Assembly (NCBI GenBank): GCA_036924085.1
Contig: JAVGWX010000019.1
Location: 13,864,696 to 13,928,695 of the forward strand
Direction of reading: 5' to 3'
From: Ariolimax columbianus
Lineage: Eukaryota > Mollusca > Gastropoda > Stylommatophora > Arionidae
Length of the DNA: 64,000 nt
Below are positions 12,365 to 21,894 of this stretch, piece after piece. The translations under genes and the position numbers were made by a program. The notes beneath the pieces are model-generated. The model did not search any database and was not told where the DNA came from. It was given only the letters and a program-made list of their open reading frames with translations. Positions within the stretch are counted from its first letter, which is position 1, and each line of letters begins with the position of its first letter.

Positions 12365-12540
12365 GCACTACTTCCCCTGCCGAAGACGGATGTGTCGGAC
12401 AGAAAAGTTACAAATATCGCAGTCAAGCTGTAAATTAGCGAATCAACGTATTCCATTCTCCGGACTATATCCTGCTACTTGCAAAGCTCTGTTTAGAGCT
12501 TGGTAGCGGGAGATTGAGAACGAACGCAGAAGGAGAAGAA
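12365..12540 (+). repeat. SINE-like repeat with (GAA)n tail
   Basis: Contains GAAGACGGATGTGTCGGACA, CAAATATCGCAGTCAAGCTG and GGTAGCGGGAGATTGAGAAC, and ends in GAAGAAGAAGAAG. An inverted second copy lies at about 60280-60460. The first block resembles the core of the tRNA-SINE and of the rRNA composite retroposon. No reading frame. Confidence 0.6.
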
Positions 12541-12773
12541 GAAGAAGAAGAACTGCTTCCGTCTACCTAGACAGCATAGACAAAGACCTCCGCCTTTTGA
12601 TAGCTGTGAGCGAGCAGATCTTCAAAAGGACCAATTATGTTTTCCACTCTACGTCGTATTTCAACGCTCGTGACACCCCTAAATCTAACAGTTAAGAGTT
12701 TTCTAAAGTATCCTATATTGATCAAATTGATCATTGCCTAATTTATCCCAATAGGACAAGTAAAAATCAAAAG

Positions 12774-12882
12774 CAGTTGTCAGAAACAGCAGCAGTTCTG
12801 TCAACAAAACTGCTGAAATTACAGAAATGTCACACCGTGCATTGAGAAGCCAGCAAAGTAAGGACCGTCAAAGTTTTGATTC
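12774..12882 (+). pseudogene. hAT-like transposase-derived fragment, left part
   Basis: Reads in frame (SETAAVLSTKLLKLQKCHTV, one stop, then KVRTVKVLI) into the right part at 15062. The two parts are separated by the composite retroposon. The 10 bp at 12873-12882 (GTTTTGATTC) are repeated at 15062-15071 as the target-site duplication. Homology to hAT/ZNF862-type proteins is clearer in the right part. Host origin of the sequence is uncertain. Confidence 0.5.
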
Positions 12883-13434
12883 TTTTTCTTCTTCATCGTA
12901 CGCTGTTTACAGCGATATTTACGTTGCACTGTTTTAATTTGTTAGCCTGTGGCTCAGTGCATCCGATTTCAACAGGCGTTTCTGTAGGGTTGCCCTCCTT
13001 AGCCTTTGGCTGTCCCCAGCCTAACTGCAAGGCAGCAGTTGTTTTTGGTCAGAGTTGTCTCTCTTAGGAAGTTGTCTTGCAGGACTATCGAGTCTTCCCT
13101 ACTCGTGTCTATAGGGTTTGGCAATGATATGATGGACTATGTACTAGTTTGTACTATACCGGAAGAGAGGCAGTCCAGTGTGACTTTGTACCAGGATCGT
13201 CACGTCCTGCCAGAAACGTAGCATATGCATGTGAGTGAGGTATCTCTTTGCTCCCTTTATTTTCTCGGCTCATCTGCAGTGATGGTACGCCTAGCATTCC
13301 CCGCCACCCGGTAGGTTGTCACAATAGGGCAGGAGGTGCAATGTCCGCTGGACTGCATCTCTTCTGCGTCCATTGGAATGACTGATAGCAGACAGAGGCA
13401 AAGAGCGAGGAAGGAGTGCATTTTACCAGGTGCA

Positions 13435-13616
13435 TTCCTGCGGCTCGACCGGGCCGGGCTGAGACGCAAGCCCCAGCCATGTCGTAGCCTCCCATCACAG
13501 CGGTGCTGAGATTTAGGGCGGGATTCTGGCTTAGAGGCGTTCGGCCGTAGTCCCTCAGATGGTAGCTTATCAGCCAAGCACGTGGACCAAATGTCAGCGA
13601 CCTGTGATTACTCTCG
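13435..13616 (-). pseudogene. 28S rRNA 3'-end fragment, first segment
   Basis: The forward strand reads as the reverse complement of 28S rRNA: GCGGCTCGACCGGGC, GTAGCCTCCCATCACAGCGG, GCTGAGATTTAGGGCGGGAT, TTAGAGGCGTTCGGCCGTAG, then GGCTTATCAGCCAAGCACGT and ACCAAATGTC. These are recognisable conserved blocks of the 3' domain, with many substitutions and small deletions. Confidence 0.85.
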
Positions 13617-13674
13617 AAATAGTGTATTTGACCAGGGGACAAGCCTGGTCATTGCACGGAGATGTTCGCCTGGT

Positions 13675-14136
13675 GCGGACATATCTCTTGGTCAAGGGTG
13701 GAGTCTCAGCAGTTCGCAGTGAGGTAGCTGATCTACTGCTTAGGGCACCCCGACCGAGAACTAAGTCTTCTACAAATTCGCCGTATGGGGTGAATATCGA
13801 GCAGCTTCCCGCCCGCTTTGATCGGCGGACGGCAGAGACCTCATTCTGCGGCTCGACCGGGCGGGGCTGGAGCGGGAGCCCGAGTTCCCCACCATGCCGA
13901 AGCCTCTCTTTGCAATCGTGCTGACCTTTTGGGCGGGATTTTGGCTTAGAGGCGTTCGGCCGTAATCCCTCACCTTGTAGCCTCGCGCCGTTGGCTTATC
14001 AGCCTAGTACGTGAACCAAATGTCTGCGGCTCCTCTCGAGTTGAGCAGGATTACCGTAGCAACGCCCTGTCATTAGTAGGGTAAAACTGACCTGTCTTCC
14101 GATGGTCTATTTCCAGCACTCGTTCAATATTAGACC
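13675..14136 (-). pseudogene. 28S rRNA 3'-end fragment, second and longest segment
   Basis: Covers more of the same 28S region. Forward-strand blocks include TCGCCGTATGGGGTGAATAT, CAGCTTCCCGCCCGCTTTGA, CGGCGGACGGCAGAGACCTC, GCGGGATTTTGGCTTAGAGG, TTGAGCAGGATTACCGTAGC and TCATTAGTAGGGTAAAACTG. It overlaps in content with the first segment, so the element contains the same rRNA region in partial tandem. It is cut at 14137 by the nested LINE. Confidence 0.88.
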
Positions 14137-14145
14137 GGACGTATC

Positions 14146-14549
14146 TTCTTTCTTCTTCTTCTTCTGCGTACGCAGTCAGACAGTAACCATTATTTTTTCC
14201 AAAAAGCGGCGGTCATCCTGAGGCTGTCGTCACTGCCATAGAGCTTGTCTTGCAGTTCCACTGGTGATGGCCACATCTGCTCTCTCTGATCCTCGTATGT
14301 CGGGCAGTTCTGCAGCAGATGTTCAGCGGTCATTTTACCGGTACCGCACGGGCATTCGTCGGTACACCCTATCTTCAATTTGTTGAATAGGTGGTACCTC
14401 AGTCTATTGTGGCCAGTGCGAAGTCTGAAGACGACGACCTGCTCTCTTCGGTTCAACTGGTAATAGGCATCGTTTTTGGTGTAACCAGTATGTTCGGTTT
14501 CCCATTTGGTCATGTATCTGGCTTTGATAAGCCGTTTTGACTCTTCGTA
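14146..14549 (-). mobile_element. RNase H LINE, 5'-truncated copy nested in the composite
   Basis: Holds the last ~107 codons of the LINE polyprotein: RREQVVVFRLRTGHNRLRYH and the cysteine-rich CPCGTGKMTAEHLLQNCP, ending near ALRMTAAFW-like sequence. Its 3' end is CTGCGTACGC plus a (GAA)n tail. It is flanked by GGACGTATC at 14137-14145 and 14550-14558. The empty site can be read in composite copy 2 near 29895-29920, where flanking sequence continues without interruption. The frame is open but lacks RT and endonuclease. Confidence 0.9.
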
Positions 14550-14574
14550 GGACGTATCAAAAGAGGGCTTTTTA

Positions 14575-14720
14575 GTTTGTCAATGGCCAAGTTTCTGGAA
14601 CCTGTGATTTCTGCAGGGTTAAGACTAGATTACCACAGCAGACGCTCTATCATTAGGGGGTTAAGAGACTGTCCTGTCTTCCGTGGGTCTAATACCAGCA
14701 CACGTTCACTATTAGACCCA
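14575..14720 (-). pseudogene. 28S rRNA 3'-end fragment, third degenerate segment
   Basis: Weaker but recognisable: CCAAGTTTCTGGAACCTG, ATTACCACAGCAGACGC, and GGTCTAATACCAGCAC followed by CGTTCACTATTAGACCC. These correspond to the conserved 28S blocks that also end the second segment. The GGTCTAA...TATTAGACCC block occurs again at about 14880-14915. Confidence 0.65.
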
Positions 14721-14769
14721 ACGGAAGTGCTCTCGATTTGACAGTCATTCTACAGTATTGGCGTGTTAA

Positions 14770-14826
14770 GTCAATTTAAGCCGTAGGCTCCACTCCTGGT
14801 AGTGCTCTTCCGTCAATTCCTTTATC
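14770..14826 (-). pseudogene. 18S rRNA fragment, degenerate copy
   Basis: Forward strand AAGTCAATTTAAGCCGTAGG, CTCCACTCCTGGTAGTGCTC and TTCCGTCAATTCCTTTA match the reverse complement of the highly conserved 18S region that contains GAATTGACGGAAGG. It has several substitutions relative to the neighbour at 14945-15057. Confidence 0.85.
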
Positions 14827-14944
14827 AAACACTGAATGCAGACCAACCGAGCCACAGAGGGCATAACCCCAGATTTCTGAGGGTCTAAATCCAGCACCCG
14901 TTCCATATTAGACCCAAGGGAAGTGGTCTCGGCATGTCAGTCTT

Positions 14945-14979
14945 TTCAGTGTTGGCCGTGTTGAGTCAAATTAAGCCGC

Positions 14980-15028
<49 letters not shown>

Positions 15029-15057
15029 TTTGCAACCATACTTCCCCCGGAACCCAA
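14945..15057 (-). pseudogene. 18S rRNA fragment, well preserved
   Basis: Forward strand CCGTGTTGAGTCAAATTAAG, CCGCAGGCTCCACTCCTGGT, GGTGCCCTTCCGTCAATTCC, TTTAAGTTTCAGCTTTGCAA and CCATACTTCCCCCGGAACCC are the exact reverse complement of a universal 18S rRNA segment. The match starts and stops abruptly, so this is a fragment and not an rDNA unit. It forms the 5' end of composite copy 1. Confidence 0.95.
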
Positions 15058-15061
15058 ACAC

Positions 15062-15371
15062 GTTTTGATTCAAGACTGGAGATCTCTTGTGATACACCTT
15101 GAGAATGTGAGCTGCTCCAAGGAGAGCAACAGGGACAAAGCTAAAAGCATTCTGAAGACCCTCACAAAGTACAGATTCTTAAGAACCTTGCAGTTTCTCC
15201 AAGATTTATTGTTGCCTATGAAAAAAAACTTTCCTTGATTTTTCAAAAGCCTGATCTGCTAATGAATCAAGTGCAGATTCATGTCAGGAAAACAGTCGCT
15301 AGTCTTGAGGAACTGACAAATAATCCAAGACTTATAGAGAAAGCATTTCTCAATGGAACTTCAGTGACAAA
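15062..15371 (+). pseudogene. hAT-like (ZNF862/TTF-type) transposase-derived fragment, right part
   Basis: Encodes [18 protein letters not shown], then KSILKTLTKYRFLRTLQFLQ and DLLLPMKK. After a one-base frameshift in an A-run near 15223 it continues LSLIFQKPDLLMNQVQIHVR, TVASLEELTNNPR. This pattern (YRFLRTLQFLQD, KLSLIFQK, SLEEL) is typical of the hAT-related domain in zinc-finger proteins such as ZNF862; that assignment is from family knowledge. It is truncated at about 15371, where a LINE RT begins. Confidence 0.6.
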
Positions 15372-16689
15372 GAGATACAGAAGGCCTGTCCAACTACCGC
15401 CCAATCACCCTCCTTCCTACACTGTTCACACTTTTTACCAAATGCCTCCTAGCAAAGATTCGCCAGACACTCAAAGAGGCACAACCAACCGAACAAGCTG
15501 GATTCAGACAAACGTACAGTGCACTAGATCACATAACAACCTGCTGCAATCTGATCCAAAGGGCACGAGAGCACCAAAAATCGCTAATACATCGACTACA
15601 AAAAGGCATTTGACTCGGTTGAAACAGAATTCGTGTGGAAAGCGCTGGACGAGCAAGGAGTAGACATCCACTACATCGAAATACTCAAGGAATGTTACGA
15701 AGGATGCACCACCGTCATCCGCCAATTCACTCAACACATCACTATCGCGACCGATAAGGGAGTACGGCAATGAGATCCCATCTCGCCGAACTTATTCTCT
15801 GCATGCCTAGAGTCGACGATGAGGCACTGCGACTGGCATCAAACTACGGCATCAAAATCAACGGAAGACGTCTTCACCGCCTCAGATTCGCAGACAACAT
15901 CGTCCTCGTCACAGACACGCCACTAGAAGCGACAGAGATGCTGCAGTCACTAGACACGGAATGCAGGATAGCAGATCTAGCTATGAATTTGGGGAAAACC
16001 AAAGCTATGCCCTACCGTTTCGCAGAATCCAACCCAATACTTTTGAGTGCAATACCCATAGAGGACACTGACGAATATGCCTACACGGGAAGGCTCCTGA
16101 ACATGGAGAACAACATAAAACCTGAGATCGCCAGACGGAAACGGGCTGGCTGGACAGCCTTCAACTCCATCATGACAGCAACAAACGCCACAAAAGACAC
16201 CAGACTACTTGCGGATATATTCGACTCGCTAGTCCTGCCAGCGCTCTGCTATGGTAACGAAACCTGGTCTCTAGCCAAAGCAGCAGAGAACCAATTGAGA
16301 ACTGCACACGCATCTCTTGAAAGACTTCTCGTGGGCATAACTCTCAGACAACAGCGGCAGAGCGAACTATACAATAGCGACATCCGGAGAAAGTTACATA
16401 TCAAGGGTGCCCTACAGTACGTAAACAATTCGAAACACCGCTGCTCTGATAATATATTCAGAATACACGATTAAAGATGGAGTACCATAACCACCATGTG
16501 GTAACAGCGGAACAGAAACCTCGGGGACGAGGTTGGCGAGATTCACTAGAAAAGTACAACATTCATGACCCCACAACAGACAGACTACTTTCACACTGGA
16601 CGATACGCGCTCGCGACAAAATCGACTGGATCCTGAGAAGGAACCCGCTTAACGGTGACCACCTCTTGACGAAGAACGGGTCGAACTAA
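15372..16689 (+). pseudogene. RTE-like LINE, RT and C-terminal part
   Basis: RT motifs across several frames: NYRPITLLPTLFTLFTK, EQAGFRQTYSALDHIT, FDSVETEFVWKALDEQGVD, KGVRQ, then RLRFADNIVLVTDTPLEATE. The catalytic Y/F-A-D-D is FADN, so the second aspartate is lost. Downstream come ALCYGNETWSL, a stop at 16474, and RARDKIDWILRRNPLNGDH. At least two frameshifts and one stop. The endonuclease is absent. It abuts the hAT-like fragment on the left with no gap. Confidence 0.82.
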
Positions 16690-17176
16690 GAACTGCAGTG
16701 ACTCGAATAATTAGTGAAATTCAGTTTGATGAAATTGTAAATCGACAAAACATGTTTGAATGTGATAGAAGGAAATTATTGACAAAAAATGATTGACATA
16801 ATGGGCGGTTTTTTAGCACCGCCACACATGACGTATTAACATCTATGTCAATATTTGATGGTTTCACATGGCCAGAAACTTCCTTGGAAAGTTTGTGTAA
16901 AAAGAAGGTGACAGTATTTATATCTCATTAGGTTGCGGTTTTGCAACACAAGGGCAAAGTAGACATAGTTCATAAAGCATTCGATGAATGGAATGAATTT
17001 AAAATATTTGTAACAATATGTCATCAATAGATTTACTGTGAAAGGCAATGTCTCATGATGATATGTTTCCTATTTTTATTAAGCTGCTTAAAATTGTTTT
17101 TGTTCTCATGGGTGTGATCTACTTATCAATGTCGTTGTTTTTGTTGATTGTCTGGCCTAGATAGACGTACTGAACT
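16690..17176. other. AT-rich spacer
   Basis: No motif recognised. Ends at the CR1/L2-like LINE tail fragment. Confidence 0.4.
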
Positions 17177-17236
17177 TCATTTAACTTAACACTGGTTTGA
17201 AGAATCTGCAGTCTGTTTACAATCAGTTTATGTTAC
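17177..17236 (-). repeat. CR1/L2-like LINE 3'-tail fragment, left of insertion
   Basis: TTTAACTTAACACTGGTTTGAAG and the following CTGTTTACAATCAGTTTATGTTAC resemble the 3' end of the CR1/L2-like LINE at 22654-22735. Its continuation lies at 18773-18890, on the far side of a 1.5-kb LINE insertion. Confidence 0.6.
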
Positions 17237-17247
17237 TTCCTCTGATC

Positions 17248-18761
17248 CTCTTCTTCTTCTTCTTCGTACGCAGTCAGACAGTTACCATTATTTTTTCGAA
17301 AAAAGTGGCAGTCATCCTGAGGCTGTCGCCACTTCCATAGAGCTTGTCTTGCACTTCCACTGGTAATGGCCACATCTGCTCTCTCTGATCCTCGTATGTC
17401 GGGCAGTTCTGCAGCAGATGTTCAGCGGTCATTTTACCGGTACCGCACGGGCATTCGTCGGTACCACCTATCTTCAATTTGTTGAATAGGTGGTACCTCA
17501 GTCTATTGGGGCCAGTGCGAAGTCTGAAGACAACGACCTGCTCTCTTCGGTTCAACTGGTAATAGGCATCGTTTTTGGTGTAACCAGTATGTTCGGTTTC
17601 CCATTTGGTCCTGTATCTGGCTTTGATAAGCCGTTTTGACTCTTCGTACGTCATACTAGTATCTGTTTGTGGTAGTCTTGCACCTTCTTTTGCCAGTCTG
17701 TCTGCCTCCTCGTTGCCTTTGATGTTGCAGTGTGATGGGACCCACTGTACCACTACCCTTTTTGGTGCGGACTGCTGGCACAGTTTGCAGAGTGCTGCTC
17801 TTAAGTCATTAAGCTCAGTGTTTTTCTGGCTTTTAAGCGCTGTGACTACGGCGAGAGCATCTGTAAGCAGGACTATATCGCTTTCATTTTCTTTGTGTGT
17901 CACCATTTCTTCCACTGCCGCCCTCAGTGCCTCTGCCTTCGCTCTGAAATTGCTTGTGTACTTACCAGTAGCGAATGACTGTGTTATTTTTCTGCCATTT
18001 GGTAGGTTCAGGAATGCTCCTGCCCCTCCGTTCTGTGTAGTGTTTGTTACAGAACCGTCGGTGTGTGCGTGGGTCCAGTCCATGCTTGGGTAGTTTTCCG
18101 ATATAAAGCTTAGGGTAGTATCTCTCCTTTCTTTTTCAGTCTGGCCGTTTTTTGTTTCCAATACCTGGTATATTTTCTACCACCTCTGGAAATATATCCT
18201 GCCTCCAGGTAGGTTTTCGTACAGTAGTGATGGGTTTTGGTGTTGTTAGTGCGTTTATGGGATCTTCGTGCATCTTTGCTTTGGCTATTTCTGCAAAGTT
18301 TCTCCGCTTTAATTTCCCATTTCCCAAATTATTTAGTCTCTGGTGCATTGGATGGTCGGTCAGTCTTCGGAGTTTCTCTGACTGCAGCTGGGCTCTGCAG
18401 TCTCTTCTATCGGTCATGGATTGCAGTATTGTAATCTTTTCAAGTTCTACAATTGGCGTTGACTTCATGCCTCCTGTTATAACTCTCATGGCTTGGTTTT
18501 GAAGTTTGCTAACTTTATCGAAGTTCGCAATGCCATACTCGAGAATTGGTCTCACTCTTCCAGTGTACAGTTTCTTTAGTATGCTTTCGTCTGCTCCCCA
18601 GCTTGTGCCAGCAAGTTTCCTCATGATTGCCATTCTTTCTCTGGCTGTCATTCTGTTTCTCTCGATCTGACTTTTCCATGTCACGCGCCGATCAAATGTG
18701 ACTCCCAGATAGTTTGGGTTGTCGTTTGTCTGCAGGAATTTGCCATTTAGACTTAATTTGG
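17248..18761 (-). mobile_element. RNase H LINE, 5'-truncated 1.5-kb copy
   Basis: Minus-strand coding from about 18761 to 17275 holds the distal RT (WGADESILKKLYTGRVRPIL, NQAMRVITGG) and then the RNase H domain. That domain has an intact first catalytic motif (HAHTDGSVTN), LLTDALAVVTAL, WVPSHCNIKGNEEADRLAKE and the C-terminal CPCGTGKMTAEHLLQNCP. A frame break separates RT and RNase H near 18150. The 3' end is ACTGCGTACG with (GAA)n. It is flanked by TTCCTCTGATC at 17237-17247 and 18762-18772, an 11-bp target-site duplication. It shares the family of the copies at 14146, 19025, 30490, 42230 and 49440. Confidence 0.92.
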
Positions 18762-18772
18762 TTCCTCTGATC

Positions 18773-18890
18773 TAAAAACTGCAAGCATCTAATATATTTA
18801 TGAATGCATAAATTTACCCTACCTCCACTATTTCTTGTGGCAATGCATTTGAAGTAATCATCACTCTCTCATCATGTAGTATGTGCTTTA
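18773..18890 (-). repeat. CR1/L2-like LINE fragment, right of insertion
   Basis: CCTACCTCCACTATTTCTTG and GGCAATGCATTTGAAG match the C-terminal coding end at 22785-22825 (CCTGCCTCCACTACCTCCCC, GGCAATGCATTCCAAG). Together with 17177-17236 it marks an older LINE into which the copy at 17248-18761 jumped. Confidence 0.65.
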
Positions 18891-19024
18891 TAGAATGTCG
18901 CTCCCATCAGTCTGTCTGAAAGAAACTTGTTCCCTTGCCAAAAGTCCAGTCTCTGCCACTGTCATACCTGGGCATTCCTGGATATTTTTGTGAAATCGTC
19001 TTCTTGATCTTGGTCGGCCCCTTC

Positions 19025-21720
19025 AAATACAAAAGAACACTGAACCAAATAACAACAGACAGTTGGGGAGAAAAAAAAAAAGCATAAATCTAGATAAAGA
19101 AGAGAATAAACTATGGAATTTAGTCAGAGCAATGAATAACGAAACACCATCAAATAAACAAATTACCATCAAGCAGGGTGACAACATAATTACCGAAGAA
19201 AAAGCAGCAAACGCTTTTATAGAACACTTTGCCAGAGAAAACCACATTGATGTCCCTACAGACAGACATACAGACATTAGTGAAGAACAAAAGAGCCACG
19301 ACAACATCAAGATTGCACCAGACGAGCACATGATGGAAAAACTAACGATGAAGGAAATGAATGAGGCCATGAGAACATTAAAGAAAAAGAAATCGCCCGG
19401 AAAAGATGGGGTAACAAATGAAATGCTGATGGGGTTAGGCCAAACAGCAAAGAGGAAGTTACTGTCAGTCCTGAACCAAAGCTGGAAAAGGGGAATTGTA
19501 CCGCAGGCATAGAAAGATGCGAAACTTATACCCGTACCAAAGAAAGAAAAAGATAGAACAGATCCAAATGGATACAGGCCTATCAGTCTACTGAGCTGTG
19601 TAGGTAAACTGATGGAGCGTATGATAAACACCAAACTGATGTGGCACCTAGAAGAAAAACACATATTAATTCCACAGCAAGCAGGATTCAGACAACACAG
19701 ATCCACTGAGGACCAGATCACTCACAGAGCGCAGGAATTAGAGGATGCTTACCAAGAGACAAAGCAAATAGTAGCGGTTTGGGTAGATCTAGAGAAGGCA
19801 TTTGAGAAGGTGTGGAAAGAAAGACTTAAAGTAAGGCTACGAAGAAGTGAAGTATTTGGAAAAATGTAAAGATGGATCAGCCACTGCTTCGAAAACAGAA
19901 CAGCTAGAGTTCAAGTGCAAGGGCAGATGAGCAAAAAGGTGACATTGAAGCAAGGAGTACCCCAAGGGGGAGTACTGTCACCCACACATTTTCTGCTGTA
20001 TATAAACAACATCATAGAGAATATACCAAGAAGAGTTCACAGCTCCATATTTGCAGACGATCTGGCTATGTGGACCTTCGAAAAAAATCTCACCGTAGCA
20101 AACAATCGGATGCAGCAGGCCTTAACATCGTTGGAGGAGTGGGCGAAATCATGGCTGGTCAAAATAAATAAATTTTACAAAAAAATATACGATATTCTCC
20201 ATTTCAAATAAACCACAGAACACCAAAATAAGTTTTAACGGAAAATATCTGCGGCCAAACGACAACCCAAACTATCTGGGAGTCACACTTGATCGGCGCG
20301 TGACCTGGAAAAGTCAGATCGAGAGAAACTGAATGAGAGCCAGAGAAAGAATGGCAATCATGAGAAAACTAGCTGGCACAAGCTGGGGAGCAGACGAAAG
20401 TATACTAAAGAAACTGTCCACTGGAAGAGTGAGACCAGTTCTCGAGTATGGCATTTCGGCATGGACAACAGCAGCAAAGGCGAACTTCGATAAAGTTAAC
20501 AAACTTCAAAACCAAGCCATGAGAGTTATAACAGGAGGCATGAAGTCAACGCCAATTGTAGAACTTTAAAAGATTACAAATCTGCAATCCATGACCGACA
20601 GAAGAGACTGCAGAGCCAAACATCAAGCAGAGAAACTAAGAAGACTGGCAGACCATCCAATGCACCAGAGACTTAATAGATTTGAAAAAGGGAAACTAAA
20701 GCGGAGAAACTTTGCAAAAATAGCCAAAGCAAAGATGAACGAAGACCCTAGGAACACCAAAACAACACCAAAGCCTATCCCTACTGTATGCAAACCCACA
20801 TGGAAGCAGCATATCATTCCGGAGGTGGTAGAAAATATACCAGGTATTGGAAACAAGAACAGCCAGAATGAAAAAGAAAGCAGAGACATAACCCTGAGGT
20901 ACATAGCAGAAAACTACCCAAGCATGGACTGGACCCATGCATACACGAACACAGAATTTTTCCTGAGCCGAACAAATGGTAGAAAAATAACACTGTCAGT
21001 GGCAACTGGAAAATACACAAGCAATTTCAGAGCAGAGGCACTGAAGGATGCAGTAAAAGCAATGCTGACAGACGAAAGCAATGAAAGCCGGATAGTCCTG
21101 TTCACAGATGCCCTAGTCGTGGTTACAGCCCTAAATGGCCAAAAAAATACTGAGCTTAATGATTTAATAACAGCATGCTGCCAACTATGCCAGCAGTCCG
21201 CACCAAAAAGAGTAGCGGTACAGTGGGTTCCTTCCCACTGTACTATTCAAGGCAACGAGGAGGCAGACAGACTGGCAAAAGAAGGTGCAAGACTACCACA
21301 ACCAGATTCTAGTGTGACCTACGAAGAGTCCAAAAGGTTTTTTAGGGCCAGATACATGGCCAAATTGGAAACAGAGCATAATGGCTACACAAAAAATGAT
21401 GCTTATTACCAGATGAACAGAAGAGAGCAGGTCGGGGTCTTCAGACTCCGCATAGACCACAATAGACTGAGGTACCATCTATTCAATAAACTGAAGATAG
21501 GTGGCACTAACGAATGCACCTGTAGTACAGGGAAAATGATCGCTGAACACCTGCTGCAAAATTGCCCGACATACGAGGACCAGAGAAAGCAAATGTGGCC
21601 ATCACCAGTGCCAACACTAGACAAGATCTATGGCAGTGTTGACAGCCTCAGGATGACAGCTGCTTTCTTCGAACAAATTCAAGTTGACGTCTGACAGCCT
21701 ACGAAGAAGAAGTAGAAGAA
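19025..21720 (+). mobile_element. RNase H LINE (I-like), longest copy, RT plus RNase H
   Basis: In order: linker KYKRTLNQITTDSWG; RT motifs SPGKDGVTNEML, GYRPISLLSCVGKLMER, QQAGFRQHRSTEDQITHRAQ, VDLEKAFEKVW, GVPQGGVLSPTHFLLYINNI and the catalytic FADDLAM; then distal RT (WGADESILKKLSTGRVRPVL); then RNase H (VLFTDALVVVTAL, WVPSHCTIQGNEEADRLAKE) and a cysteine-rich C-terminus. Stops at about 19510 and 19867 and several frame breaks show it is dead. The first RNase H motif T-D-G-S is destroyed near 20945 (TNTEFFLS) while the 17.2-kb copy keeps it. The endonuclease is missing. The flanks GGTCGGCCCCTTC (19012-19024) and GGCCGGCCTCTTC (21721-21733) look like a 13-bp target-site duplication with two changes. 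Confidence 0.9.
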
Positions 21721-21894
21721 GGCCGGCCTCTTCGTTTTTACCCATGAATCATGTCTTTTAGTTTCTTCTATGCAAGATTTTCATGTCTCACGTTGTGATC
21801 AAGGCAACTCAATCTTCATTTCTGTATAATTTCCAATATTAGTCTCTGTGCGTCTACTTCAGCGTCACATCCGTATGTCAGGACAGGCACATAG

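Larger units (their letters stand above)
12883..15061 (-). mobile_element. Composite retroposon copy 1, built of 28S and 18S rRNA pieces
   Basis: In minus orientation the order is 18S rRNA pieces, three degenerate segments of the 28S rRNA 3' end, a non-ribosomal module (about 13430-12970), a SINE-like core (about 12970-12922), and a 3' terminus GCGTACGATGAAGAAGAA. That terminus equals the 3' end of the RNase H LINE family here (for example the copy at 42230-42477). It is flanked by GTTTTGATTC at 12873-12882 and 15062-15071. Without the nested LINE (14146-14558) it is about 1.77 kb. Copy 2 at 28640-30004 has the same order of 28S segments, so this is a family and not chance rDNA debris. Mobilisation by the LINE machinery is inferred from the shared tail and the duplication. 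It has no coding capacity. Confidence 0.8.

Noticed and set aside
12883..15061. Genuine rDNA unit
   Set aside because: Only short, degenerate, reordered pieces of 18S and 28S are present, without 5.8S or spacers, and the block is bounded by an insertion duplication.
17605..18093. Plus-strand open frame of 162 residues
   Set aside because: Antisense shadow of the RNase H domain coded on the minus strand.
19023..19721. Minus-strand open frame of 232 residues, hydrophobic
   Set aside because: Antisense to the RT of the plus-strand LINE; no membrane-protein family recognised.
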